DNA of 64,000 nucleotides from Rhizobiales bacterium CCH3-A5 (GTDB lineage Bacteria > Pseudomonadota > Alphaproteobacteria > Rhizobiales > Beijerinckiaceae). The translations under genes were made by a program, and so were the position numbers. Positions within the stretch are counted from its first letter, which is position 1. Every line of letters begins with the position of its first letter. Where the stretch lies: positions 1-64,000 of the forward strand of contig LSIB01000136.1 in the NCBI GenBank assembly GCA_001556025.1, given 5' to 3'. The notes below the pieces were generated by a model. The model worked only from the letters and a program-made list of their open reading frames with translations. It did no database searches and was not told the DNA's origin. Of this stretch, positions 31,043 through 40,741 are shown piece by piece.

Positions 31043-31458
31043 TCATCCGCAAGGCGACGCGCGCCGACCAGCCGCGCGTCCATGCGATCCGGATGGCCGT
31101 CACCGAAAACGTGCTCTCCGACCCGTCCAAGGTCACCGACGCCGAGGTCGACTGGTATCGCGAGCAGGCGATATTCCTCGTCGCGGAGGTCGACGGCGAT
31201 GTCGTCGGCTTCGCCTGCGCCAACCACCAGACCGGGCTGATTTGGGCGCTGTTCCTCGACAAGGCGCATGAGGGTCGCGGCATCGGCCGGGCGCTGCTCG
31301 ACACCGCGCTGGCCGGGCTCGCAGCCGCCGGCCATCGCCAGGCCTGGCTGACAACGAGCGCCGATACCCGCGCCGAGCGCTTCTACCGCGCCCATGGCTG
31401 GCGCGACATGGGCCGGGAGCTCGACGGCCAGATCGTCTTCGTGAACACCCTGCCCTGA
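31039..31458 (+). CDS. GNAT-family N-acetyltransferase
   Basis: A 139-residue acyl-CoA transferase. It begins [19 protein letters not shown], and the acetyl-CoA pyrophosphate loop is [20 protein letters not shown] (residues about 75-95), with [17 protein letters not shown] giving the C-terminal beta-bulge. The substrate is unknown. It starts with GTG, overlapping the metH stop as GTGA (31039-31042), so it is the last gene of the met operon. A functional link to methionine metabolism is only suggested by this coupling. Confidence 0.88.
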
Positions 31459-31499
31459 CATCGTCGCCAGATCCGGGCGATGCACTCCCCAGAACGAAA

Positions 31500-31527
31500 C
31501 GACCCGGCGCAAGCGAGCGCCGGGTCG
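31500..31527 (-). terminator. terminator hairpin between met operon and YHS gene
   Basis: Perfect 11-bp stem CGACCCGGCGC / GCGCCGGGTCG with a 6-nt loop. On the minus strand it is followed by TTTCGTT, so it mainly serves the YHS-protein gene, and it could also act on the converging met operon. Confidence 0.7.
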
Positions 31528-31559
31528 CAACGGTCAGCCCCCCGGCTGGCAGGCCGGTC

Positions 31560-32045
31560 TCAGAGCTTCGCGGCAGGCGTCGCGTAGATGGTCTTCCAGT
31601 TCTTCTCGCCGCGGCTGATCACGCCGGCGGTCTCCTTCAGGAACAGGTCCTTGTGCGCGGCTTCCGAGCTGTTGAGATAGAGCTGGCCGTCGACGACCGC
31701 GAAGAACTGCGGCTGGGTCGAGACCTTCTTGCCCTTGCTCGCGCCAGCCGAGCACCAGCCGCCATAGGCCGGAGCATATTTGGCCGGGCTCGCGACGAAG
31801 AGATCGCGGTTGGCGGCCGAGGCGAAGTGCCAGGTCGCGCCCTGATACTCGGCCTTGAACTGCGGGTTGCCCGGCGTCGGCTTGCCGACCGTATGATAGG
31901 CGACGACGTCATGGCCCGACGCCGCCGCGCCGTCCTTCAGATAGTGCTCCTCGACCGCGAAGGCGGCGAAGGGGGCGAGCGTGGCGATGGCGACGATGGC
32001 CGCGCCGCGGCGCAGGCGGGACAGGGTCTGCGAAGAAGCGAACAT
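31560..32045 (-). CDS. exported YHS-domain protein, SigF-regulon member
   Basis: A 161-residue protein with a signal peptide (about residues 1-30, positively charged LSRLRRG then hydrophobic, cleavage near AFAVEE). It is followed by a YHS-type domain (GHDVVAYHTVGKP; FASAANRDLFVASPAKYAPA; YGGWCSAGASKG). YHS domains are often metal-associated small modules; no enzymatic role is known. The ATG at 32045 has a GGAGG SD and was preferred over an upstream start at 32108. A GTAACC-N16-CGAA promoter lies 84 bp upstream, the same type as that of the nearby ECF sigma gene. Confidence 0.85.
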   Translation of the reverse strand: MFASSQTLSRLRRGAAIVAIATLAPFAAFAVEEHYLKDGAAASGHDVVAYHTVGKPTPGNPQFKAEYQGATWHFASAANRDLFVASPAKYAPAYGGWCSAGASKGKKVSTQPQFFAVVDGQLYLNSSEAAHKDLFLKETAGVISRGEKNWKTIYATPAAKL

Positions 32046-32128
32046 GGAATGAGACCTCCGGGATGATTGGGTGCGCTTGACCCTTGCGGGAAAGCGGCCG
32101 ACCGACATTGCGATCGACTACCCAGCCA

Positions 32129-32154
32129 TTCGTCGGCGTCCCGTGATCGGTTAC
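32129..32154 (-). promoter_or_regulatory. SigF-type ECF promoter of the YHS gene
   Basis: On the minus strand GTAACC (32154-32149) and CGAA (32132-32129) are spaced by exactly 16 nt. This matches the GTAACC-N16-CGAA element described for Caulobacter SigF. The predicted leader to the YHS-gene ATG is about 75 nt. Confidence 0.8.
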
Positions 32155-32194
32155 ATCCCCGCGCACTATTTTTTGGGCAGCGGGCGCGCCGGCC

Positions 32195-32830
32195 TCACCA
32201 GCGCAGGAAACGCGCGCCGAGCAGAGCACCGAGCCCGCCCGTCAGGACGATGCCGACCGAGTACCAGACCGCGATGAAGGCGGTGGAGACCTCGGCGCAG
32301 GACAGCGCGTAGCCCGCAGCCCCGACCGCTCCCGCCAGCAGCCCGGCGGCGAATCCGGCGCGGGCGGGCTGCGTCGGCGCGGCTTCGCGCAGGCTCCAGA
32401 GCAGGCCGGCCAGCGTCGGCAGCGCCAGCACGGGGATGGCCCAGGGGCAGACCAGCGCGGTGCTCCCCATGACGAAGCGCAGGCGCTGCGACGGGTCGAC
32501 GCCGGCCGTGGCGACGAGCCCGGCGAGCACCATCGCCGCAACGACCAGCCCGACAGCCAAGAAGGGTCGCCCGCGCCGCGCCGCCGGACGGCCGAGCTTA
32601 ACCGTCAGCCACGCGCAGGCAAAGGCCAGCGCCGCCGCGTAGGCGAGCTTGGTCCACAGCGCAGCCCCGCCCCACATCTGGGCCGGTACGAGCCCGCGCA
32701 CGGCCAGCGACACCGCGATGCTGGCGGTGAGCCCGGCCAGCAGCACGGGCGCGAACGCCCGGCCGGCAGCGGCAGGCGCGGCAGGCCCCGCCCCGGTGGC
32801 GAGCATGGCGATCAGATCGTCGGTTTTCAT
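32195..32830 (-). CDS. nrsF: NrsF-family (DUF1109) membrane anti-sigma factor
   Basis: A 211-residue integral membrane protein with about six helices and a short cytoplasmic N-terminus (MKTDDLIAMLATGAGP), the hallmark of NrsF anti-sigma factors. In Caulobacter, NrsF holds SigF inactive until dichromate or cadmium stress, and two conserved cysteines (131 and 181 as I recall) are needed. Here C128 (STALVCPWAIP) and C178 (GYALSCAEVST) are also exactly 50 residues apart. The ATG overlaps the sigma factor stop as ATGA (32827-32830), so regulator and anti-regulator are made together. Confidence 0.9.
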   Translation of the reverse strand: MKTDDLIAMLATGAGPAAPAAAGRAFAPVLLAGLTASIAVSLAVRGLVPAQMWGGAALWTKLAYAAALAFACAWLTVKLGRPAARRGRPFLAVGLVVAAMVLAGLVATAGVDPSQRLRFVMGSTALVCPWAIPVLALPTLAGLLWSLREAAPTQPARAGFAAGLLAGAVGAAGYALSCAEVSTAFIAVWYSVGIVLTGGLGALLGARFLRW

Positions 32831-33390
32831 TCCTCGGCTCTCACCAGTTCGGCCAGCCGTTTCAGGCCGCGATGCACCTGCACTTTCAGCGCCGAGATCG
32901 AGACGCCGTTGCGTCGCGATGCCTCGGCCACCGAGAGCCCCTCGATCTTGGTCAGCTCGATCGCGCTGCGCTGCGCCACCGGCAGCGTCTGGAGCAGAGC
33001 CTGCAGGTCGCGCCGCGCCGGCGTCTCCTCCCGCACTTGCGGGTGGGCCGCCTCGTCGAGATCGTCCAGCGGCTCGTGCAACGCCTCGCGCCGCCCGCGC
33101 CTGCGCCACAGATCGGCGAGCTTGTAGCCGGCGATCGCATGGATCCAGTGGCTGACCGGCAAGGCAGGGTCGAAGGTCGCGCGCTTCAGATGCAGCGCCA
33201 GCAAGGTTTCCTGCACCAGATCCTCCACCTCGTCGGGCATCGCGGCCAGCCGCCGCCCGAAATAGACGCGCAGCCGCGCCGCAATCACGCCGAGTGCCGC
33301 GCGATAGGCCGCCTCGTCGCCGGCCTGAGCCCGCTCCCACAGTGGCGCGAGTTGCGCCTCGAAGCCTTCGCTGGTCGCTGTACCTCTCAA
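32827..33390 (-). CDS. sigF: ECF sigma factor, SigF type
   Basis: A 187-residue group IV sigma factor. Region 2 is at about residues 20-90 (WERAQAGDEAAYRAALGV; PDEVEDLVQETLLALHLKRA) and region 4 at about 128-185 (LPVAQRSAIELTKIEGLSVA; SISALKVQVHRGLKRLAELV). It pairs with the NrsF-type anti-sigma gene it overlaps. Start is unresolved. The longest frame begins with TTG at 33390, directly adjoining the -10 CGAA of a SigF-type promoter, so transcripts from that promoter would not include this codon. No ATG or GTG occurs before the folded domain. Confidence 0.9.
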   Translation of the reverse strand: MRGTATSEGFEAQLAPLWERAQAGDEAAYRAALGVIAARLRVYFGRRLAAMPDEVEDLVQETLLALHLKRATFDPALPVSHWIHAIAGYKLADLWRRRGRREALHEPLDDLDEAAHPQVREETPARRDLQALLQTLPVAQRSAIELTKIEGLSVAEASRRNGVSISALKVQVHRGLKRLAELVRAEE

Positions 33391-33416
33391 TTCGTCGGCC
33401 CGGCCTGTCTGGTTAC
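33391..33416 (-). promoter_or_regulatory. autoregulatory SigF-type ECF promoter of sigF-nrsF
   Basis: On the minus strand GTAACC (33416-33411), 16 nt, CGAA (33394-33391). It is identical in both hexamer/tetramer cores and spacing to the element before the YHS gene. ECF sigma genes usually drive themselves, which fits. Confidence 0.8.
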
Positions 33417-33600
33417 AAATAAGTGATCGAAAATGTGATCGTGTTCCGCCGTTTCTTACGCCGGCCCGCTCTCACTCAGCCTCTTGCCGCTCCAGCACAC
33501 GCGTCGTCGTGCCACTATCCGGTGGGGATGACGCCGCAAATGGGCGCTGGCATGGGAATTTCATGCACGGCCAGGGCCGCTGACCAGCGATAGACGATGG

Positions 33601-34242
33601 ATGACGATGACAAAAGCCTCCGACGCCGTCGACGCGCCGTCCCTCACGGAAACTCACCGGCTCTATGAAGACGTCTTCGCCATGCTGCTGGGCACGCTGC
33701 TCGTCTCGATCGGCATCGTGCTCTACACCAAGGCGACGCTGGTCACGAGCGGGGCTGCCGGCCTCGCCTTGCTGCTGCAGGCGGCGACGGGCATCAATTT
33801 CGGCGTGCTGTTCTTCGCCATCAACCTGCCCTTCTACTGGCTGGCCGTCCGGCGCATGGGCTGGCGCTTTGCGGCGCGGACTTTCGTCGCGGTCGGGCTG
33901 GTTTCCACCCTCACCTTCGCGACGCCGGGCTGGATCAGGATAGAGGCGGTCGATCCGGTCTACGCCGCGCTCGCCGGCGGCAGCCTGATGGGGCTCGGCC
34001 TGCTCGCCCTCTTCCGCCACCGCACGGGCCTGGGCGGCGTCAACATCCTGGCGCTCTGGCTGCAGGAGAACCACGGCATCCGCGCCGGCTGGTTCCAGCT
34101 CGCCATCGATGCGCTGATCCTTGCGGGCGCGCTCCTGCTGCTACCCTGGGACAAGGTTCTGACCTCGCTCGCCGGCGCAGCCGTGCTGAACCTGATCCTG
34201 GCGATCAACCACAAGCCGGGGCGCTACATGGGCGTATCGTAG
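33601..34242 (+). CDS. YitT-family membrane protein
   Basis: A 213-residue integral membrane protein of the YitT/DUF161 type without the soluble C-terminal DUF2179 domain. About five to six helices are visible (FAMLLGTLLVSIGIVLYTKA; INFGVLFFAINLPFYWLAV; PVYAALAGGSLMGLGLLALF; FQLAIDALILAGALLLL). The family includes proposed transporters with no settled substrate. The conserved SGAAGLALLLQAATG and FRHRTGLGGVNILALWLQ motifs support the call. ATG choice between 33601 and 33607 is open. It stands alone. Confidence 0.82.
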   Translation: MTMTKASDAVDAPSLTETHRLYEDVFAMLLGTLLVSIGIVLYTKATLVTSGAAGLALLLQAATGINFGVLFFAINLPFYWLAVRRMGWRFAARTFVAVGLVSTLTFATPGWIRIEAVDPVYAALAGGSLMGLGLLALFRHRTGLGGVNILALWLQENHGIRAGWFQLAIDALILAGALLLLPWDKVLTSLAGAAVLNLILAINHKPGRYMGVS

Positions 34243-34311
34243 AGTGCGGTTGCCTCGGCCAAAATTCCATGCGACCTCCGCTGGCAAAGCAAAGCGTGGA
34301 GGCGACGAACC

Positions 34312-35475
34312 ATGGCCCAGCCCCTGACCATCGAAGATCTGCGTGTCATGGCCAAGCGCCGCGTGCCGCGCATGTTCTACGACTATGCCGATTCAGGCGC
34401 CTGGACCGAGAGCACCTACCGCGCCAACGAGACCGATTTCCAGACGATCAAGCTGCGCCAGCGCGTCGCCGTCGACATGACCAACCGCACGCTGGAATCG
34501 ACCATGGTCGGCCAGAAGGTGAGCATGCCTGTCGCGCTCGCCCCGACCGGGCTGACCGGCATGCAGCACGCCGACGGCGAGATCCTCGCGGCGCGTGCCG
34601 CCCACAAGGCGGGCGTGCCCTTCACGCTCTCGACCATGAGCATCTGCTCGCTGGAGGACATCGCAAACCATGTCGGCCAACCCTTCTGGTTCCAGCTTTA
34701 TGTGATGAAGGACCGCGACTTCATCGCCCGCCTGATCCAGCGCGCGAAGACGGCCGGCGTCACCGCGCTGGTGCTGACGCTCGATCTGCAGATCCTCGGC
34801 CAGCGCCACAAGGATATCCGCAACGGCCTTTCCGCGCCGCCCAAGCCGACGCTCGCCAACCTGATCAATCTCGCCTTCAAGCCGCGCTGGTGCCTGCAGA
34901 TGCTGGACACGCCGCGGCGCGGTTTCGGCAACATCGTCGGCCATGTCACCGGCGTCGCCGACATGTCCTCGCTCTCCTCTTGGACCTCCTCGCAGTTCGA
35001 CCCGAAGCTGAACTGGGACGACGTCAAATGGATCAAGGACCTCTGGGGCGGCAAGCTGATACTCAAGGGCATCCTCGACGCCGAGGATGCCGAAATGGCA
35101 TTGCAATGCGGGGCCGACGCCATCATCGTGTCCAACCATGGCGGCCGCCAGCTCGACGGCGCTCTCTCCTCGATCGCGGCGCTGCCGGCGATCGTCGAGG
35201 CGGTCGGCGGCAAGACCGAGATCCTGTTCGACGGCGGCATCCGCTCGGGCCAGGACGTGATCAAAGCCCTCGCATTGGGCGCGCATGGCACCTTCATCGG
35301 CCGCGCCTTCCTCTATGGCCTCGGCGCGATGGGCGAGAAGGGCGTGACCGCCTGCCTCGACATCATCCGCAAGGAACTCGACGTGACGATGGCGCTGTGC
35401 GGCCTGCGCGACGTTCGCGATGTCGATGGGCGCATCCTGGTCAACGGGAACAGGCAGAAGCGCATCGCTCGCTGA
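34312..35475 (+). CDS. lldD: FMN-dependent alpha-hydroxy-acid (L-lactate) dehydrogenase
   Basis: A 387-residue flavoprotein that oxidises L-lactate or a similar 2-hydroxy acid to the keto acid and passes electrons to the respiratory chain. The barrel shows YDYADSGAWTE, ALAPTGLTGMQHADGE, the membrane-associated insertion (about residues 180-235) and the catalytic H276 in VSNHGGRQLDG. FMN-phosphate motifs ILFDGGIRSGQDV and GRAFLYGL follow. Length equals LldD (about 380-396), longer than oxidases lacking the insertion. It stands alone, without an lldP permease or lldR regulator nearby, so substrate preference is not certain. Confidence 0.9.
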   Translation: MAQPLTIEDLRVMAKRRVPRMFYDYADSGAWTESTYRANETDFQTIKLRQRVAVDMTNRTLESTMVGQKVSMPVALAPTGLTGMQHADGEILAARAAHKAGVPFTLSTMSICSLEDIANHVGQPFWFQLYVMKDRDFIARLIQRAKTAGVTALVLTLDLQILGQRHKDIRNGLSAPPKPTLANLINLAFKPRWCLQMLDTPRRGFGNIVGHVTGVADMSSLSSWTSSQFDPKLNWDDVKWIKDLWGGKLILKGILDAEDAEMALQCGADAIIVSNHGGRQLDGALSSIAALPAIVEAVGGKTEILFDGGIRSGQDVIKALALGAHGTFIGRAFLYGLGAMGEKGVTACLDIIRKELDVTMALCGLRDVRDVDGRILVNGNRQKRIAR

Positions 35476-35566
35476 AAAGTCTGCCCGCCGACACCTCTGG
35501 ACTCAGGCCCGATCTGCCGTAAGGTCAGATTGATGCTGCTCGGGGCCATTGTCGCGGGAGGCCGGG

Positions 35567-36346
35567 ATGAGCATTTCGGGCTCGGTCGGAAAAGCCGGCA
35601 AGAACTATCCTGCCGATACCGGCGTGGTTCAGGGGCTGCTCAATCCTCACGCCGCCAAGCTTGGGATCAAGCCGCTCGTCGTCGACAAAATCTGCGGCCC
35701 CCTGACGATCAACGCGATCACGCGCTACCAGTTGATGGTCGTGAAGATGCCGATCCCGGACGGGCGCGTCGATCCCGGCGGCCAGACGATAACCTCCCTG
35801 ACCGGAAAGCCCGCGCCTGTCGCGGGCGTGATCACGGCGACGCGAACGGTCGTCAAACTCAACATCGGGCACTTCATCAAGAAGAAGGTCGTCAAGGACC
35901 CCGCCGACGGCACGTTGCAGGACGCCTACACCGCGTTCGACTACGATATGCCCGACAAGGGCTCGCGAATGGTCGGCGCGCAGTTCGCGCTGGCTGTTCC
36001 CAACGTCATCACGATCTCGCCGAAGGCGGAGATGCGCATCGGCGCGGTCATGGACCCCGGCTTGCTCGCCCATGAGCAGTTTCACTACGATGTCGGCTTC
36101 GTCGTCGCGCGTGCTTTCGCCCATCAACTGACCATCGCCCGCGCCCCCTCGCTGGCGGCGCTGATCGCCGACTACGCGCATCTCGAGCAGCTGCACTTCC
36201 AGACGCGCGTCAAGCTGATCCAGCGCCGCTACGACATCGACACCGCCCACGGCACGAACGCGCATTACCAGAAGATTTGGCTCGACCGGATGGCCGCCTG
36301 CATCGCCAATCCGAAGGCGAACCAGATCGGCGGGTTCTGGCTTTGA
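35567..36346 (+). CDS. peptidoglycan-binding-like domain fused to DUF922-type metallopeptidase domain
   Basis: A 259-residue protein without a signal peptide. Residues 1-80 look like a peptidoglycan-binding/T6-associated repeat (NYPADTGVVQGLLN; CGPLTINAITRYQLM; PDGRVDPGGQT). Residues 110-250 resemble DUF922 zinc-dependent proteases, with H169-E-Q-F-H173 and a following YDIDTAHG in the position of the third-ligand motif. The ATG at 35567 follows a GGGAGG SD. Function is unknown; the pairing of a wall-binding and an HExxH module suggests a murein- or envelope-directed peptidase, possibly exported by a non-Sec route. No immunity-like partner is on the same strand. Confidence 0.72.
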   Translation: MSISGSVGKAGKNYPADTGVVQGLLNPHAAKLGIKPLVVDKICGPLTINAITRYQLMVVKMPIPDGRVDPGGQTITSLTGKPAPVAGVITATRTVVKLNIGHFIKKKVVKDPADGTLQDAYTAFDYDMPDKGSRMVGAQFALAVPNVITISPKAEMRIGAVMDPGLLAHEQFHYDVGFVVARAFAHQLTIARAPSLAALIADYAHLEQLHFQTRVKLIQRRYDIDTAHGTNAHYQKIWLDRMAACIANPKANQIGGFWL

Positions 36347-36388
36347 GGCGATGCGGGCGACGGTGCGCCTGCACCGCCACGCCCGACC

Positions 36389-38041
<1,653 letters not shown>

Positions 38042-38247
38042 GGGGCGTGCGGGCTCCGCTTGGCGAATTGTCGCGACGGTGTCGGGAAATCTGCCGCGTA
38101 TGTAGCGAGGCGACGCCTGGGCCGCAACCGCGCGGCGACGCCCGTCTCGCCCGACCTCACGAAAACGCCAGCGACATGGCCTCGCTCTTCCCCCGGCCCG
38201 GCTTTTGCCTCAGCTTCAATGTCTCGAGAACGATGCGGGAGCCTCTG

Positions 38248-39069
38248 ATGACGCTGTCGAAAGTCTTGGTAGCGATCGCGGCCGCCCTGTCCTTCGTCGC
38301 GCTGTTCGCCAACCCCGCCCGCGCCCAGTCCGACGAGCCCGGCTGCCGGCCGGAGATGGCCTCGCTTCGCCTGCCGGTCCAGCGCGCCAACCTGACCACG
38401 GCGAACCTGGCCAAGGACGAGATCAGGCTCACCTTCGTCGGCCACGCCACCTTCACCATCGAGACGCCCGGCGGCGTCACCGCCGCGACCGACTACAACG
38501 ACTATGTCCGCCCTCAGCGCACGCCCGACATCGCCTCGATGAACAAAGCGCATTCGACGCATAACTCGCGCAATCCCGACCCCGGCATCAAGCACGTCCT
38601 CCCGGGCTGGGATCCGACCGGCGTCGGGGCCGCTAAGCATGACGTCACGCTGGGCGACATGCGCGTGCGCAACGTGCCGACCAACATCCGCTCTTATTCG
38701 GGCGGCACGGATTTCGACGGCAATTCGATGTTCGTCTTCGAGATCGGCGAGCTCTGCGTCGCCCATCTCGGCCATCTCCATCATCCGCTCGAGCCCGGCC
38801 ATCTGCGCGCGCTCGGCCGCGTCGATGTCGTGCTGTTTCCCGTCGACGGCAGCTACACGCTCGACCAGACCGGTATGATCGAGGTGCTGAAGACCCTCCA
38901 GGCGAGGGTGATGGTGCCGATGCATTTCTTCGGCGGCGGAAGCCTGGAGCGCTTTCTGCGCCTGACGGACGGGCAGTGGCCGACCGAGCGGAGGCCTGAG
39001 CCCGTGATCACGCTGACCAAGTCGACGCTGCCGGCAAAACCGACGATCATCGTGCTGCCGGGGAACTGA
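38248..39069 (+). CDS. exported MBL-fold hydrolase-like protein (UlaG/Lactamase_B_3 type)
   Basis: A 273-residue protein with a Sec signal peptide (residues 1-26, ending NPARAQS). The fold resembles UlaG-like metallo-beta-lactamases: LTFVGHATFTIETPGGV, the TDYNDYVRP segment, HNSRNPDP, LCVAHLGHLHHPLE and VMVPMHFFGGGS. The standard HxHxDH is degenerate (NKAHSTHNSR), so metal binding or catalysis may be altered. The ATG at 38248 has a GGGAG SD; an in-frame ATG at 38233 is possible. Substrate unknown. Confidence 0.8.
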   Translation: MTLSKVLVAIAAALSFVALFANPARAQSDEPGCRPEMASLRLPVQRANLTTANLAKDEIRLTFVGHATFTIETPGGVTAATDYNDYVRPQRTPDIASMNKAHSTHNSRNPDPGIKHVLPGWDPTGVGAAKHDVTLGDMRVRNVPTNIRSYSGGTDFDGNSMFVFEIGELCVAHLGHLHHPLEPGHLRALGRVDVVLFPVDGSYTLDQTGMIEVLKTLQARVMVPMHFFGGGSLERFLRLTDGQWPTERRPEPVITLTKSTLPAKPTIIVLPGN

Positions 39070-39184
39070 ATGGGCCTGATGTCGACGTCGCGGTCGCCTT
39101 AACGCTCCGCTTAGGCTGATCGCAGGCATGTCTGGTTCGCGCGAGGCCGATCGGGCAAAATCAGCGTGCTCGGAGGACCGCCCT

Positions 39185-39541
39185 ATGATCCGCCATCTGA
39201 TGATCGCCGCGATTGCGACCGCACTGCTGCCGGTCAGCGCCGAAGCCGCCAAGATGCGCTATGGCGGCAGCCGCCCCAGCCCGGCCAAGCCGGCGACCGC
39301 GGCGGCCCCCGCCGCCCGCCCCGGCGTCGGCGTCGGCGTGGGAGCCGGCATCGTGGTCGCCCCGCGCGTCGTCCGCGCCTCGCGCACGAACGGCCAGCCG
39401 GGCGTCGATGAACCCGCCCGCGTGCCCTTTCCGCCGGCGAGCGCCCCCGCACCGGCCCTGCTGCGCCTGACTACGGCGGAAGCGCCAAAAGCCTGGTGTG
39501 CCGGCGAGACCGTCGTCGGCGGCTTTTGCGTGGTCAACTGA
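39185..39541 (+). CDS. small exported protein, function unknown
   Basis: A 118-residue product with a clear signal peptide (MIRHLMIAAIATALLPVSAEA) followed by a low-complexity Ala/Pro/Gly/Val stretch (PARPGVGVGVGAGIVVAPR). A small C-terminal part carries two cysteines (KAWCAGETVVGGFCVVN) that could form a disulfide. No family recognised. The ATG at 39185 has GGAGG 8 bp upstream; an in-frame ATG at 39128 has none. Confidence 0.7.
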   Translation: MIRHLMIAAIATALLPVSAEAAKMRYGGSRPSPAKPATAAAPAARPGVGVGVGAGIVVAPRVVRASRTNGQPGVDEPARVPFPPASAPAPALLRLTTAEAPKAWCAGETVVGGFCVVN

Positions 39542-39551
39542 CGCGTCAGCG

Positions 39552-40562
39552 TCAGCCCGTCCGCGCCACCCGCCCCTCCAGCGGATAGGCCGGGTCGCTA
39601 TAGCCCGGCGTCGAGGGATGGCCGGCCGGCACCAGCCCGTCGACCAGCGCCTCGTCCTCGGCCGAGAACGTGATATCCAGCGCCGCGAGATAGGCCTGCC
39701 ACTGCTCCAGCGTGCGCGGGCCGGCGATCGCCGCCGTCAGAAACCTGTTGTTCAAGACCCAGCCGACCGCGAACTGGATCGGCGTCATGCCGCGCGCCGC
39801 CGCATGCGCCTTGATCGTTTGAGCGATGACGAGGCTCTCCTGCCGCCATTCGGTCTGCATGATGCGCTTGTCGCCGCGCGCCGCGCGCGTGCCCTGCTGC
39901 GGGGCCGCGCCGGGCTCGTACTTTCCGGTCAGCACGCCGCGCGCCAGCGGCGAATAGGACGCCACGCCGAGCCCGTAAAAGCCGCAGGCCGGCAGATGCT
40001 CGACCTCGGGCATGCGGTTCATGGCGTTGTAGTAGGGCTGGCTGACCACCGGCCGGTCGATGCCGAGATCGTCGCAGAGCCGGCAGATCTCGGCGACCCG
40101 CCAGGCGCGGTAGTTGGAGACGCCGAAATAGCGGATCTTGCCTTGGCGAACGAGATCACCGATCGCGCGCACGGTCTCGGCCAGCGGCGTGTCGTGATCC
40201 TCCTTGTGGAGGTAATAGATATCGATGAAATCCGTGCCCAGCCGCCTCAGGCTGTCCTCGCAGGCCTGCATGACCCATTTGCGCGACAGGCCGGAGCGGT
40301 TGGGCCCCTCACCGATCGGGTTGGCGAGCTTCGTCGCCAGCACCCAGTCATGGCGATTGGCAGCGATGGCACGGCCCGTGATCTCCTCCGAGCGGCCCTC
40401 GGTATAGGCGTCGGCCGTATCGATGAAATTGATCCCGGCCTCGCGCGCGTGATCGACGATCAGCCGCGATTCCGCTTCGCCGGTCGCGCCGCCAAACATC
40501 ATGGTGCCGAGGCAGAGCGGCGAGACCCTGAGGCCCGAGCGGCCGAGCTGACGATAGTCCAT
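39552..40562 (-). CDS. aldo/keto reductase
   Basis: A 336-residue NADPH-dependent (beta/alpha)8 oxidoreductase of the AKR superfamily. The catalytic tyrosine lies in FIDTADAYTEGRSEE, the lysine in VLATKLANP and the histidine in DIYYLHKEDHDTP. The nucleotide-binding end has AAIAGPRTLEQWQ. The start MDYRQLGRSGLRVSPLCLGT is the group's standard one. Most similar in style to YajO/YhdN-like reductases; the physiological carbonyl substrate is unknown. Preceded by a GGAG SD; no operon partner. Confidence 0.92.
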   Translation of the reverse strand: MDYRQLGRSGLRVSPLCLGTMMFGGATGEAESRLIVDHAREAGINFIDTADAYTEGRSEEITGRAIAANRHDWVLATKLANPIGEGPNRSGLSRKWVMQACEDSLRRLGTDFIDIYYLHKEDHDTPLAETVRAIGDLVRQGKIRYFGVSNYRAWRVAEICRLCDDLGIDRPVVSQPYYNAMNRMPEVEHLPACGFYGLGVASYSPLARGVLTGKYEPGAAPQQGTRAARGDKRIMQTEWRQESLVIAQTIKAHAAARGMTPIQFAVGWVLNNRFLTAAIAGPRTLEQWQAYLAALDITFSAEDEALVDGLVPAGHPSTPGYSDPAYPLEGRVARTG

Positions 40563-40741
40563 GGGGATGCTCCTGCGAATGTGAGGTGTCGAGCCTGCCC
40601 CAGCCCGACGTGACGCGCCAGCGCCCCTGTGCATGCGCTCCATGCGGAGCGCCGGAGCGGCCGCGGCGAGTGCAATGAAATGCTTAACCTTTCCTGTCAC
40701 CCTGCTGCATCGCCTCGTTTGGCATCTCACCACGCAAACCC

